A stretch of DNA of 64,000 nucleotides. It comes from Thioclava atlantica (GTDB lineage: Bacteria > Pseudomonadota > Alphaproteobacteria > Rhodobacterales > Rhodobacteraceae). The DNA lies in the NCBI RefSeq assembly GCF_000737065.1, contig NZ_AQRC01000008.1, positions 1-64,000 on the forward strand, written 5' to 3'. Shown here piece after piece: positions 15,298-24,080 of this stretch (the stretch's first letter is position 1; each line of letters starts with the position of its first letter). The notes below the pieces were generated by a model. The model did no database searches. It was not told the DNA's origin and worked only from the letters and a program-made list of their open reading frames with translations. The translations under genes and the position numbers were made by a program.

Positions 15298-16224
15298 TCA
15301 CGCGCTGCCGGTCCCGAAGCGATAAACCGGGATACCCATCTTGCGAGCCTTGTCGGCCAGATTGTCCTGAATGCCCGTGCCGGGGAAGATGATGACCCCG
15401 ATCGGCATGATGCCGAGCATCTGGTCGTTGCGCTTGAACGGCGCCGCCTTGGCATGTTTAGCCCAGTCAGGTTTGAAGGCGACCTGCGCGACTTTGCGAT
15501 TGCTGGCCCAGGTGGCCGCGATGCATTCCGCGCCCTTGGGCGATCCACCGTGCATCAGAACCATGTCCGGGTGCTTGGCATGGACCTGATCGAGCTTGGC
15601 CCAGATCGTCCGGTGATCAGTCGTGTCTCCGCCCGAGAAGGCGATCTTTGGCCCGGCGGGCAACAGCACCTCGTTGTCGGCCCGGCGTTTGGCGGCGATG
15701 AAGTCGCGGCTGTCGATCATGGCCGAGGTCATCTGGCGATGGTTGACCCGTGAACCGGAGCGTTGCGACCAGGGCGTTCCGGTGGTGCGCAGATAGATGT
15801 CCGCGGCAGTCTCGCGGAAGATTTCCATGCTGTCACGGCGCTCGATCAGGCTTTGTCCCGCGCCGATCAGGGTTTCCAACTGGACGGATTTAACCTCGCT
15901 GCCGTCCTGTTCGCGTTGAAGGCGTTTCTGCGTCTGCTCGTTATCGTCAAGCTTGCGCTCGATCCGTTCGACAGCGCGGTGGAAGGTGTTGACGGTGGAC
16001 CAGAGGATTTCGTCGAGGTCGAAATCGAGGCTGGTGTCGGCCATGGTGGAAATCAGGGCGTCGAAGATGTCGGAGACTGCCCCCTGGATGACGTGATCTT
16101 CGGGTGTGATCCGGGGATCGGCCTCGTCTTCGGAGGGGCGGTAGCCGTAGAGTTCGAGTTCTTCGATGGCATGGCCGGTCGGGGACGTGCTGTGATCGGG
16201 TTCGAAATCGTCGTGTGCGTACAT
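15298..16224 (-). CDS. DUF2493 (SLOG-related) domain protein
   Basis: The 308-residue protein has an acidic N-terminal half with a coiled-coil-like region (about 85-110, RIERKLDDNEQTQKRLQRE). The C-terminal DUF2493/YspA-like SLOG domain has KIAFSGGDTTDHRTIWAKLDQVHAKHPDMVLMHGGSPKGAECIAATWASNRKVAQVAFKPDW. SLOG folds bind nucleotides or nucleotide-derived ligands; this one is widespread on alphaproteobacterial ICEs, with unknown role. A GGAAG site precedes ATG 16224. A long structured leader (16225-16400) separates it from the Toprim gene upstream. Confidence 0.88.
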   Translation of the reverse strand: MYAHDDFEPDHSTSPTGHAIEELELYGYRPSEDEADPRITPEDHVIQGAVSDIFDALISTMADTSLDFDLDEILWSTVNTFHRAVERIERKLDDNEQTQKRLQREQDGSEVKSVQLETLIGAGQSLIERRDSMEIFRETAADIYLRTTGTPWSQRSGSRVNHRQMTSAMIDSRDFIAAKRRADNEVLLPAGPKIAFSGGDTTDHRTIWAKLDQVHAKHPDMVLMHGGSPKGAECIAATWASNRKVAQVAFKPDWAKHAKAAPFKRNDQMLGIMPIGVIIFPGTGIQDNLADKARKMGIPVYRFGTGSA

Positions 16225-16400
16225 GGGATGCTTCCGTCAGTTGGACCGCGACCGTCGCGGCCTTCATGGCGAGACACGCCCACGGGCACTCCGGTCTGGC
16301 AGCACGAGCCTCTGGCGAGGGCCTTGATGGCAAAGCCCGACTGATTTGTTTCGCGCTGTAAAGGCGGGCTTGCCCGCCGACGGAAATCAGTCGGGCGCCG
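16225..16400 (-). promoter_or_regulatory. Structured 5' leader, family I, before DUF2493
   Basis: The minus-strand RNA would form an outer 13-pair stem GCCCGACTGATTT (16384-16396) / AAATCAGTCGGGC (16335-16347). This encloses an inner hairpin GGCGGGC-AA-GCCCGCC (16363-16378) and the patch GCGCGAAACAA. It continues with GTGCTGCCAG, CGCCATGAAGGCCGC and a CCGCGA/TCGCGG hairpin up to the gene. The same order occurs at 13541-13708. No gene is present between 16225 and 16529. Confidence 0.55.
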
Positions 16401-16529
16401 CCATTGCCTGACCGGAGCGTTTGTGGGCCGATCGCCCTCTCGGAAGGCCAAGGCGCGGTCCTCTTCTGATGACAGGCAGCCTGCGCGCATGACCGGATCG
16501 GAACGTCCCCGATCACGGCCCCATACCGG

Positions 16530-17567
16530 CTATGCTATTGAAGCCATGAAGCGGCTGACGTCCTCGGGGGCGATTTGCACCCGGATCTCTGCTCGAACGG
16601 CATCCAGCCCATGAGTTACGAGATCTTCGTTGAAGTCCCCCATCATGGGCGAGAGCGTGATGGTCTCGATTCCGACCTCGTGCGCCCGGTCCACCAGGCT
16701 ATCGCGGGCGCTGTTCCCTGCCGGATCGTTATCACGGACGATATAGAGCCTGCGCAGTTGTGGCGGGAACAGAATAGCGGCGAGATGTCCGGCCGAGAGT
16801 GCGGAAACCATCGGCATGGTGGGCAGAGCCTGACGCAGTGACAGGATGGTTTCGATACCTTCCCCTGCTGCCATGACATCGTGCGCATCACCGAAACGAA
16901 CCGCATGTCCGAGCAGGTCGCCCATTGCCTTCCTTGGCGGATCGACAGGTGCCTTGCCGGAACCGTCCGGGGCCAGCCAGGTGCGGTGCGCGCCGGTGAT
17001 CCTGCCATCGAAGTCGGTGACGGCGGCGATCATGGCGGGCCAGGCTTGCGTCGGGGCATCGTCCTCGGGCCGCCAGTAGCAGTTGGGATGGAAACGCAGA
17101 TTTGCGGTTTGGCGTATATCCGTCATCCCGCATCCGCGTAAATACGCTTCTGCGGTACTGCCGATCAGCGGCTGTGTCATGCGCCAGAGTCGGCGTGCGG
17201 CCTCCGATGATCCCGATGGTGCTGGCGGGCGGGACTGACGGGATGGCGGCTGCGGTTCAGGATGCGGCAGGCTGAGGAAGCGCCGGGCTTCTTCGGCAAC
17301 GTCTGTGAAATCGATCAGACCGAGCGAGTCCCGGATCACGTCCAGCAGATCGCCATATTCCCCCGTGGCCGAGTCCTGCCATTTACCGGCAATGCCTTTC
17401 ACGCTGTCGTGCAACCGGACGAACATGGAGCGGCCAGCCGTGTTTCGGACATCGCCAACCTGCCAGTAATTGCCCTGTTTGCGGCCATTGGAGAGATAGT
17501 GGCGGCACACCGCCTCGGCCTGTCGGCCGAGACGCTGCGCCAGTTCGGAAGCGTTGAGACGCGCCAT
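16530..17567 (-). CDS. Toprim domain protein (primase-like)
   Basis: The 345-residue protein has an N-terminal zinc-free CHC2-like region (MARLNASELAQRLGRQAEAVCRHYL...GDLLDVIRDSLGL) followed by a DUF7146-like central part (RTWLAPDGSGKAPVDPPRKAMG). Its C-terminal Toprim fold has the glutamate in AAGEGIETILSL and the D-x-D-type metal site in LYIVRDNDPAG. Such plasmid/ICE Toprim proteins probably prime or repair DNA after transfer. The start ATG overlaps the stop of the helicase gene by one base (TAATG), so it is co-translated with it. Confidence 0.92.
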   Translation of the reverse strand: MARLNASELAQRLGRQAEAVCRHYLSNGRKQGNYWQVGDVRNTAGRSMFVRLHDSVKGIAGKWQDSATGEYGDLLDVIRDSLGLIDFTDVAEEARRFLSLPHPEPQPPSRQSRPPAPSGSSEAARRLWRMTQPLIGSTAEAYLRGCGMTDIRQTANLRFHPNCYWRPEDDAPTQAWPAMIAAVTDFDGRITGAHRTWLAPDGSGKAPVDPPRKAMGDLLGHAVRFGDAHDVMAAGEGIETILSLRQALPTMPMVSALSAGHLAAILFPPQLRRLYIVRDNDPAGNSARDSLVDRAHEVGIETITLSPMMGDFNEDLVTHGLDAVRAEIRVQIAPEDVSRFMASIA

Positions 17568-20500
17568 TATGCGGCCTCCCGCTCACCGATGCGCTCAACC
17601 GGGAAGCGGTCAAGCAGTTTGCCGATGATCTCCGGCCCCGTTGCATCGACGGGCACGAAGAAGCGCAGTTTCCACGAGATGATCTCACTGAAGAGGCCAT
17701 AGGCTCGCAGCCGGTCACGCATCGCATCAGTAAAGCCGGTCAGTTCGATCCGGTTGGCGCCCATGACGCGGACGCGGCGCAGTTTCAGCCCTTCGGCGAG
17801 ATCAAGGATCGTGCGACCTTCGATCAGCGCGGCATAGGCGGCATCCGGTGTCAGGTTGTTGGTGACGCCACTGGTCGAAGCATTGGCGGCCCAGGCCGGC
17901 GATACCCGGCGACCGATGATGCGTTCGCCCTCGTCGGTCTGGAGCCGATAGACGCGGGCGGAGTCCTGCGGCAGGCGTTTCCAGATCGGCAGAAGCAGCC
18001 CTGACACCATATGCAGGATGCTGTCGGTGAACTCCGGCACCTGGGCCAGTTCCGCCTTCCAGGCTGTGGTGAAGGCGGCACGGTCAGCCTCGATCCAATG
18101 GGTCTCGCCCATCGCCCGCACCGGAATGTTCATCGCTTCCATCGGCCGGATCAGCCGCACGCGCCTTTCGATCTCACCATCATCCAGCATGACGCTGGTG
18201 GTCGGGACCTGAACGGCAGCGCGACCGGATCGCTCGTTGATGAGCAATCTTGCGCGGGGATCATCCAGTTCCGCCAGGGCGGCATTGAGCGTAACCGGCT
18301 GATTGCGTTTGCGCTCGGTGAGCGTCAGGAGCCGGGTTTCCGCGCCGGTGCCCGGATGGGTGTGGATGACCTGCCGGTCTGTGACGATGAAGCTTTCGGC
18401 CTTCAGCGTCTCCAGCCCCATGTCATAGGTGCCGGATGCGATTGCTCCGTCGATCCGTGCCTGCAGAAGCTGCTCGAAGGCCGAGAACAGGATGCCCTGC
18501 AATTCGATGGTCAGCGCCAGCAGGCGGTTGAGGAAGGTGGTGATCGGCGGCAGTTCGTCCTTCACACCGGTGCTGTCCATCAGCTTCAGGCCGGTGGCGG
18601 ATTCAAACCGTTCGAGCGAGCAGCCCTCGACCTTGCCGCGCACGATCAGCAGATAGAGCTGGCGCAGCGCGTCGCGGGCATAGGCGGATTCCAGATTATC
18701 CTCCGGACGGAACAGCCCCTGACCGCCGGTCTGGCGCTGGCCGCGCGTGATCGCGCCCAGCGTGTCGAGACGGCGGGCGATGGTCGAGAGGAAGCGCTTC
18801 TCGGCTTTGACATCCGTAGCGATGGGGCGGAAGAGCGGCGGCTGCGCCTGATTGGTCCGGTTGGTGCGGCCCAGCCCCTGAATGGCGGCATCTGCCTTCC
18901 AGCCTGGCTCCAGCAGGTAATGCACGCGCAGCCGCTGGTTTCGCGCCGAGAGTTCGGCGTGATAGCTGCGCCCCGTGCCACCGGCATCCGAGAAGACCAG
19001 AATGCGCTTCTGATCATCCATGAAGGCCGAAGTCTCGGCAAGATTGGCAGAAGGCGCACGGTTCTCGACGGCTAGGTGGGCCGCTGCTCCAATACCCTTG
19101 CGCACGATCCGGCGTGAGCGGCCCGTGACCTCCGCCACAATATCCGTGCCGAAGCGCTGCACGATCTGGTCGAGCGCACCGGGGACAGGCGGAAGCGAAC
19201 CCAGCTGCTCCAGCATCTCGTCGCGCCGCGCCACCGCTTCGCGGCATTCCACCGGCTGACCATCGCGGAAGACGGGGCGTGACGACAGGTTGCCCTCGCC
19301 ATCGCTGAAAGGTTCATAGAGCTGCACCGGAAAGGAATGCTGCAAATACGAGCCGACATATTCCCTCGGAGTGACATCGACGGAAATATCATTCCATTCC
19401 TCGGTGGGGATCTCGGATAGCCGCCGTTCCATCAGCGCTTCGCCGGTCGAGACGATCTGGATGACGGCCGCATGGCCCGCTTCAAGATCGGCATCAATGG
19501 ACCGGATCAGGGTCGGGGTTTTCATGGAGGTCAGCAGATGGCCAAAGAAGCGCTGCTTGGTGCTTTCAAAGGCCGAACGGGCGGCGGATTTGGCCTGCCG
19601 GTTCAGCGTCCCCTCGCTGCCGGTGATGTTGGCGGCTTCCATCGCCGCGTCCAGGTTCCCATGAATGACAGCGAAGGCGGCAGCATATGAGTCGTAGATG
19701 TGCCGCTGTTCGTCCGTGAGCTGATGCTCGATCAGTTCATATTCGACGCCATCATAGGAGAGTGAGCGGGCGGTATAGAGGCCGAGAGATCGCAGGTCGC
19801 GGGCCAGGACCTCCATGGCCGCAACGCCACCGGATTCGATCGCCTCGACGAACTCGGCGCGGGTCTGGAACGGAAAGTCCTCACCGCCCCAGAGGCCGAG
19901 GCGCTGAGCATAGGCGAGATTGTGGACGGTGGTGGCGCCAGTCGCCGAGACATAGACGACGCGGGCGTCGGGCAGCGCGTGCTGAAGCCGCAGGCCCGCA
20001 CGTCCCTGCTGCGAGGCGGCGACATCACCGCGTTCACCTTTTCCGCCACCGGCATTCTGCATGGAATGGCTCTCGTCGAAGATAATGGCTCCATCGAAAT
20101 CGGACCCCAACCATTCGACGATCTGCTTGACGCGGGAAACCTTCTCGCCCCGGTCATCGGAGCGCAGCGTGGCATAGGTGGTAAACAGGATGCCTTCCGA
20201 TAGCGTGATCGGCTTGCCCTGCGGGAAGCGTGACAGAGGTGTGACAAGCAGCCGCTCCATGCCGAGCGCCGACCAGTCGCGTTGCGCGTCCTCGATCAGC
20301 TTGTCGGATTTGGAGATCCAGATCGCCTTGCGGCGCCCTCGCAGCCAGTTGTCGAGAATGATGGCGGCGGACTGGCGACCCTTGCCAGCGCCGGTTCCAT
20401 CACCGAGCATGAAGCCCCGGCGAAAGCGGATCGATCCGGCAGCATCCTCGGGCGCGGCGCTCACATTGTCGAAATGCTCGTCCACGGTCCAGGCGCCGGC

Positions 20501-21889
20501 GAGATGATCGGCGTGGGCTTCACCGGCATAGATCACCGTTTCAAGCTGGGCGTCCGACAGACGCGCGCAGATGTCGGGCGGCAGCATGGGCTGGTAGGAA
20601 GGCTTGGGCGGTGCGACCGAGGCCATGGCGGCGGATTGCACCAGCTTGGTCGGATGCGGCTGTGCACCAGCGATACGCAGCGATTGCAGCGCATATTCCT
20701 CATAGATCGCGTCGGACAGGCGAGCGCCTTCCGGTGGCGTCCAGTCCACGGTCTCATAGGCGAGTTCGACGCCATCAGGATCATTGGCCGAAGCAGCGAC
20801 AGATCGCGTAGCCGCCGAGCGAGCGAGATAGCCCCGCACGGTCTTCGGCGCGGTGGCCGAAGCGGAAACCACGATCTTCGGCAATGACACTGGCAGGCGC
20901 GGCGGAACCTGTTCCTCGATCCATCCGATCAGCGTGGCAACATCAGGCGCGATCCCCGGCGAAGCCGGCAAACTGGCGGGATCGTCGGCGGGCAGTTTGT
21001 CGATAACGGTCAGCCGCGTGTCGATCGTGGTGCCGTGCTTTGCATAGACCGCACCATCGACGGCAGCGCTGAACACCACGCGGCCACGGGCCTGCAAGCG
21101 GATGAAGGCGTCCCGCCATGCCGGAGCTTCGGGGCCAAAGCCAGCGCCGGTGATCGTCACCAACCGACCGCCGGGAGCAAGACGGGCCAGTGCCGCGGCA
21201 ACATGGCGATAGGCCGCATCCGCGACACGCCCGCTGACATTGGCCATGACCGAGAATGGCGGGTTCATCAGCACCACGGAGGGGACAGCATCCGGAGCCA
21301 GATGATCATCGATCTGGGCGGCGTCGAAGCGGGTGACGGCAAAAGCCGGAAAGATCTGGGCAAGCAGATCGGCCCGGGTCTCGGCCAGTTCGTTGAGGAT
21401 CAGCGAGCCGCCGATGGTCTGCGCCAAGATCGCCAGAAGGCCGGTGCCCGCCGATGGTTCCAGCACCCTGTCATCGGGCGTAATCGCGGCAGCCGTCAGA
21501 GCGGTAAGGCCGAGCGGGATCGGCGTCGAAAATTGCTGGAAGTTCTGGCTTTCCTCGGAACGTCGGGTCTGCGTGGGCAGCAGCCCCGCGACCTTTGCCA
21601 GCACGGAAATCCGTGCAGCCGGAGACGCGGCTTTACGGAAAAGCGCCTTTCCGTATTTGCGCAGGAAGAGGACCGTGGCGACCTCGCAGGCCTCATAGGC
21701 AAGCTTCCAGTCCCAGACGCCGGTAGCGTCAGATGCGCCGAAGGCCGTTTCCATCACACCGCGCAGGATGGCAGCATCGACGCGCTGACCGCGTTCGAGA
21801 TGGGGGAGCAGATGATTGGCCGCAGCCAGAATGGCGGGCGCAGCCGCCATTGGCGTGACCGGATCGGTCACGGGGAACACCATGTTCAT
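17567..21889 (-). CDS. N6-adenine-type methyltransferase fused to strawberry-notch helicase
   Basis: The 1440-residue protein combines an N-terminal SAM-dependent methyltransferase (VLEPSAGTG about 143-151; NPPF 209-212) with an SF2-type helicase of the strawberry-notch class. The helicase has Walker A GDGTGAGKG about 496-504, DESH box 605-608, VSATGATTVHNLAYAQRLGLWG, and the arginine-finger motif GLGRTNRTN about 1005-1013. All motifs are intact. Proteins of this design are universal on Tn4371-like ICEs and are thought to modify or protect entering DNA; the substrate is unproven. ATG 21889 follows a GAGG site. A strong terminator lies just upstream. Confidence 0.93.
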   Translation of the reverse strand: MNMVFPVTDPVTPMAAAPAILAAANHLLPHLERGQRVDAAILRGVMETAFGASDATGVWDWKLAYEACEVATVLFLRKYGKALFRKAASPAARISVLAKVAGLLPTQTRRSEESQNFQQFSTPIPLGLTALTAAAITPDDRVLEPSAGTGLLAILAQTIGGSLILNELAETRADLLAQIFPAFAVTRFDAAQIDDHLAPDAVPSVVLMNPPFSVMANVSGRVADAAYRHVAAALARLAPGGRLVTITGAGFGPEAPAWRDAFIRLQARGRVVFSAAVDGAVYAKHGTTIDTRLTVIDKLPADDPASLPASPGIAPDVATLIGWIEEQVPPRLPVSLPKIVVSASATAPKTVRGYLARSAATRSVAASANDPDGVELAYETVDWTPPEGARLSDAIYEEYALQSLRIAGAQPHPTKLVQSAAMASVAPPKPSYQPMLPPDICARLSDAQLETVIYAGEAHADHLAGAWTVDEHFDNVSAAPEDAAGSIRFRRGFMLGDGTGAGKGRQSAAIILDNWLRGRRKAIWISKSDKLIEDAQRDWSALGMERLLVTPLSRFPQGKPITLSEGILFTTYATLRSDDRGEKVSRVKQIVEWLGSDFDGAIIFDESHSMQNAGGGKGERGDVAASQQGRAGLRLQHALPDARVVYVSATGATTVHNLAYAQRLGLWGGEDFPFQTRAEFVEAIESGGVAAMEVLARDLRSLGLYTARSLSYDGVEYELIEHQLTDEQRHIYDSYAAAFAVIHGNLDAAMEAANITGSEGTLNRQAKSAARSAFESTKQRFFGHLLTSMKTPTLIRSIDADLEAGHAAVIQIVSTGEALMERRLSEIPTEEWNDISVDVTPREYVGSYLQHSFPVQLYEPFSDGEGNLSSRPVFRDGQPVECREAVARRDEMLEQLGSLPPVPGALDQIVQRFGTDIVAEVTGRSRRIVRKGIGAAAHLAVENRAPSANLAETSAFMDDQKRILVFSDAGGTGRSYHAELSARNQRLRVHYLLEPGWKADAAIQGLGRTNRTNQAQPPLFRPIATDVKAEKRFLSTIARRLDTLGAITRGQRQTGGQGLFRPEDNLESAYARDALRQLYLLIVRGKVEGCSLERFESATGLKLMDSTGVKDELPPITTFLNRLLALTIELQGILFSAFEQLLQARIDGAIASGTYDMGLETLKAESFIVTDRQVIHTHPGTGAETRLLTLTERKRNQPVTLNAALAELDDPRARLLINERSGRAAVQVPTTSVMLDDGEIERRVRLIRPMEAMNIPVRAMGETHWIEADRAAFTTAWKAELAQVPEFTDSILHMVSGLLLPIWKRLPQDSARVYRLQTDEGERIIGRRVSPAWAANASTSGVTNNLTPDAAYAALIEGRTILDLAEGLKLRRVRVMGANRIELTGFTDAMRDRLRAYGLFSEIISWKLRFFVPVDATGPEIIGKLLDRFPVERIGEREAA

Positions 21890-21894
21890 GTCTG

Positions 21895-21990
21895 GAACCT
21901 CAGGAGAGCGAAAAGGACAGGTCCGAACAGCGCTCTCTCTCGACCGCCCGGACTTAACCCCTTCCGGCCCGCCTCTGACTCTCAAAGCGC
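21895..21990 (-). promoter_or_regulatory. Leader of the methyltransferase/helicase gene, distant family II relative
   Basis: The minus-strand sequence has GTCAGAG, GCGGGCCG, GGGTTAA and a GTCCG/CGGAC stem closing a loop with CGAGAGAGAG and GCT. These resemble, in order, the elements of the family II leaders at 23722, 27051 and 28530. The match is loose and is reported as tentative. Confidence 0.3.
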
Positions 21991-21994
21991 AGCT

Positions 21995-22029
21995 AAAAAA
22001 AAGCGCCCCGACCGGACGGTGGGGCGCTT
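21995..22029 (-). terminator. Intrinsic terminator
   Basis: AAGCGCCCC (22001-22009) pairs with GGGGCGCTT (22021-22029). On the minus strand the hairpin is followed by a run of eight T. It ends the transcript of the gene at 22048-22692 and insulates the helicase gene downstream. Confidence 0.9.
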
Positions 22030-22047
22030 GTCAGTGTCTTCTCGGGA

Positions 22048-22692
22048 TCATCCGAAGCGGCGACCAGCTGCGGTGAAGGTGTATTCATTGGCGGCAATGG
22101 TTTCATCGACAGCCTCGTCCGAGGACAGATAATCATACTCGCGCTCAAGCTGGCGGTAGAGCCAGCGGGCCAGATCGCGCAGCGCCTCGATGACCGCCTC
22201 CTCGGCATCAGCGGTCATGTCCTGCCAGGTCGGGCTGTCGCGCTCGACCGTGATCGACATGCAGTATTCGTGATAATAATGGCCGCGATGGCTGGCATCG
22301 GTGCGAAGCTGATAGAAATTGCGGCGCTGGATCGCCTGAAGGGCATCGGCGATGCGGTGCAGTTCGGTGTCCTGCGGGGCGTATTCTCTGATCCGGCGCG
22401 GCCCATGTTTCTGGTAGGAGTACCAGGATTCAAAGCAGGCACCGTCACCTTGTGAACAGAAGCCGCGGAACCAGATGCAGGGTTCCTGCCGTGTGCCGCC
22501 GCCCATCAACCGGACGGCACGGGTCTTGAGCTTCAATCCGAGGATTTCCGTGATGCGCTGGAAATCCTCGTAGACGGCATCGTACCAGTCATAATCGAAG
22601 CCGCCTTCGCGATACCAGGCGCGGGCCTTGTCCTTCGCTGCATCGGACAGCTCATCGAGACGATAGACGGTGGTTTCGATGATCTCAGGCAT
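22048..22692 (-). CDS. Unrecognised ICE-conserved protein
   Basis: The 214-residue protein starts MPEIIETTVYRLDELSDAAKDKARAWYREGGFDYDWYDAVYEDFQRI. It is rich in aromatic residues (CIWFRGFCSQGDGACFESWYSYQKHGPRRIREYAP) and ends in a helical, acidic segment (EALRDLARWLYRQLEREYDYLSSDEAVDE). Related sequences are sometimes labelled as antitoxin of a toxin-antitoxin stability system, a label I cannot justify from the sequence. The start overlaps the end of the next upstream gene by eight bases, so the two form an operon. Function unknown. Confidence 0.75.
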   Translation of the reverse strand: MPEIIETTVYRLDELSDAAKDKARAWYREGGFDYDWYDAVYEDFQRITEILGLKLKTRAVRLMGGGTRQEPCIWFRGFCSQGDGACFESWYSYQKHGPRRIREYAPQDTELHRIADALQAIQRRNFYQLRTDASHRGHYYHEYCMSITVERDSPTWQDMTADAEEAVIEALRDLARWLYRQLEREYDYLSSDEAVDETIAANEYTFTAAGRRFG

Positions 22693-23101
22693 AGGGATCG
22701 CCTCCCTCCAGCACGGTGGAAAGCCAGCCGTCGGTATAGATCCAGTCCACCGTTTCGCCGGTGGCAAGATCGAGGACATGCGCCCCGCCACCAAATCCGT
22801 CGATACGCGGTTTCGAGCAGCTGTTTGCGTACTGGAAACCCCATAATCCGCTGAGGCCAAATTCGGCAGCGCAGCGTTTGACAAACTGAACGACATGCTC
22901 GGGATCGCCGGTGACATCATCGCGCATCCAGAGTTGCGTGCTGCCATGTTCTGGCTGGATGGAAAGCAGGAAGCCATCTGAAGGCGGATCCTCAACGGCA
23001 TTGTCATCCGCCAGAGCGTTGTAGAGATCAAGCGCGCGGGCGGCGTTTTCGGGGGTGCCCACGTCAAGCAGGCAGGAAAAGTGCGTGTAATAATCGGCCA
23101 T
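22685..23101 (-). CDS. Unrecognised ICE-conserved protein
   Basis: The 138-residue protein MADYYTHFSCLLDVGTPENAARALDLYNAL... is soluble and acidic. It contains DPEHVVQFVKRCAAEFGLSGLWGFQYANSCSKPRIDGFGGGAHVLDLATGETVDWIYTDGWL. Its compact alpha/beta look suggests a complete small domain, but I recognise no family with certainty. A GGAG site precedes ATG 23101, which is preferred over the ATG six codons upstream. It overlaps the downstream 214-residue gene and probably shares its transcript. Confidence 0.75.
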   Translation of the reverse strand: MADYYTHFSCLLDVGTPENAARALDLYNALADDNAVEDPPSDGFLLSIQPEHGSTQLWMRDDVTGDPEHVVQFVKRCAAEFGLSGLWGFQYANSCSKPRIDGFGGGAHVLDLATGETVDWIYTDGWLSTVLEGGDPYA

Positions 23102-23166
23102 GACGGTCTCCGGACATGACATGGCCCGGCGTATGGCCGAGCCGAATGGGATGGAATGGGTGAAGC

Positions 23167-23715
23167 TCAGGCGGCCTGCGGCAGGCGGAGCAGATCGGCC
23201 GAGGTTTCGCGCCAGAAGGGATCGACCAATCGGGCCTCCAGCGCAGCGGCGCGGTAACGCAGCCGTCTCGCATCGCCGGGGTCCGAAGCCCGGAACGCCA
23301 TACCGCGCAGGCGGCTGGCCTCGGTCACGATCCTGCGTGCCTCGGCATCGGACGCGACTGGCTGTTGCCAGAGGATAATGCCGGCGCGGATTTCGCCGGC
23401 GAGGACCAGGCGCTGATCTCGGTCCTGAATGAGCATGATGCGCGGCTGAAAAAACGGGAAGCTGTCCGGCCCCGTGCAAATATTACCGCGCGCCACGCGC
23501 AAGGCTGCGGTCTGTATGGCCTCGTCCAGTGATGGGCATTCCCCAAGCGGGATCACGCGGTCAAAGCTGTTCGCCGCGTCACTGGCGTCATAGCTGGCCG
23601 CGCCGAGGCATGAGATGCGCAACGGCAGCTTTTGCGACCGATAAAGCGCGGGCAGAACATCGGCAGCCAGAATCTGACCGATGGAACGGAAGGTTTCGGA
23701 ACGGGCAAAGGTCAT
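23167..23715 (-). CDS. Unrecognised ICE protein with family II leader
   Basis: The 183-residue protein MTFARSETFRSIGQILAADVLPALYRSQKLPLRISCLGAASYDASDAANSFDRVIPLG... ends with an arginine-rich helical segment (EASRLRGMAFRASDPGDARRLRYRAAALEARLVDPFW). No catalytic motif is evident. ATG 23715 is chosen because GGAG lies nine bases before it; the ATG at 23721 is too close to that site. It is preceded by a structured leader also found before parB and ardC, which suggests the three genes are expressed under the same condition. Confidence 0.7.
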   Translation of the reverse strand: MTFARSETFRSIGQILAADVLPALYRSQKLPLRISCLGAASYDASDAANSFDRVIPLGECPSLDEAIQTAALRVARGNICTGPDSFPFFQPRIMLIQDRDQRLVLAGEIRAGIILWQQPVASDAEARRIVTEASRLRGMAFRASDPGDARRLRYRAAALEARLVDPFWRETSADLLRLPQAA

Positions 23716-23721
23716 CGGCAT

Positions 23722-23804
23722 CACTCCATGACGGGCGCCGAAAAGCCTCTCTCTCCAGCCATCAACCCGTCACGGCCGAACGGCCCGCACTCTTCCTCTC
23801 TGAC
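23722..23804 (-). promoter_or_regulatory. Structured 5' leader, family II (copy A)
   Basis: The minus-strand order is AGAGAGGAAGAG, then a GGCC-GTTC-GGCC hairpin. A stem TGACGGG (23766-23772) / CCCGTCA (23729-23735) follows, enclosing GCTG/CGGC around the loop GAGAGAGAGGCT. The last stem strand ends three bases before the GGAG ribosome-binding site. Copies B (27051) and C (28530) keep the loop and change the stems with pairing preserved. Confidence 0.6.
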
Positions 23805-23859
23805 CGGGCTTGTTCCCGGTTCCGCTGCCGACGATGGGGGGCCATCTTGAGGCAATGAA

Positions 23860-23890
23860 GGCCCGAAGCGCGGGTCTCCGCGCTCGGGCC
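23860..23890. terminator. Hairpin after the 54-residue gene
   Basis: GGCCCGAAGCGCGG (23860-23873) pairs with CCGCGCTCGGGCC (23878-23890) with one bulge. It lies just downstream of the small gene 23916-24080 on the minus strand and is a likely transcript end, although the T-run is weak. Confidence 0.5.
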
Positions 23891-23915
23891 GTCGGGGATG
23901 AGGCGCTTTCGCGCC

Positions 23916-24080
23916 TTACTCCCACGGGTCCAGCTCCAGCTTCACCATGTCGTCGTCGCCGTCGAACTCGGCGGCGGGGCAAGCGGCGTGGGTGCCGTCT
24001 CCGGCCTGAAACACGACAATCGAAACCATCAGCGTGGCGGCAAGGCTGGCGGCGAAGGCGGTGGCATCTGCATAGGACAT
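23916..24080 (-). CDS. Small 54-residue protein, one membrane segment
   Basis: MSYADATAFAASLAATLMVSIVVFQAGDGTHAACPAAEFDGDDDMVKLELDPWE is complete and has one hydrophobic helix (about 8-25) followed by an acidic C-terminal tail. Nearly the same small protein occurs in related alphaproteobacterial elements as far as I remember, which supports it as real. It has its own upstream hairpins and a downstream hairpin. ATG 24080 follows an AGGAG site at suitable distance. Function unknown; a small membrane-bound regulator or adaptor is conceivable. Confidence 0.7.
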   Translation of the reverse strand: MSYADATAFAASLAATLMVSIVVFQAGDGTHAACPAAEFDGDDDMVKLELDPWE

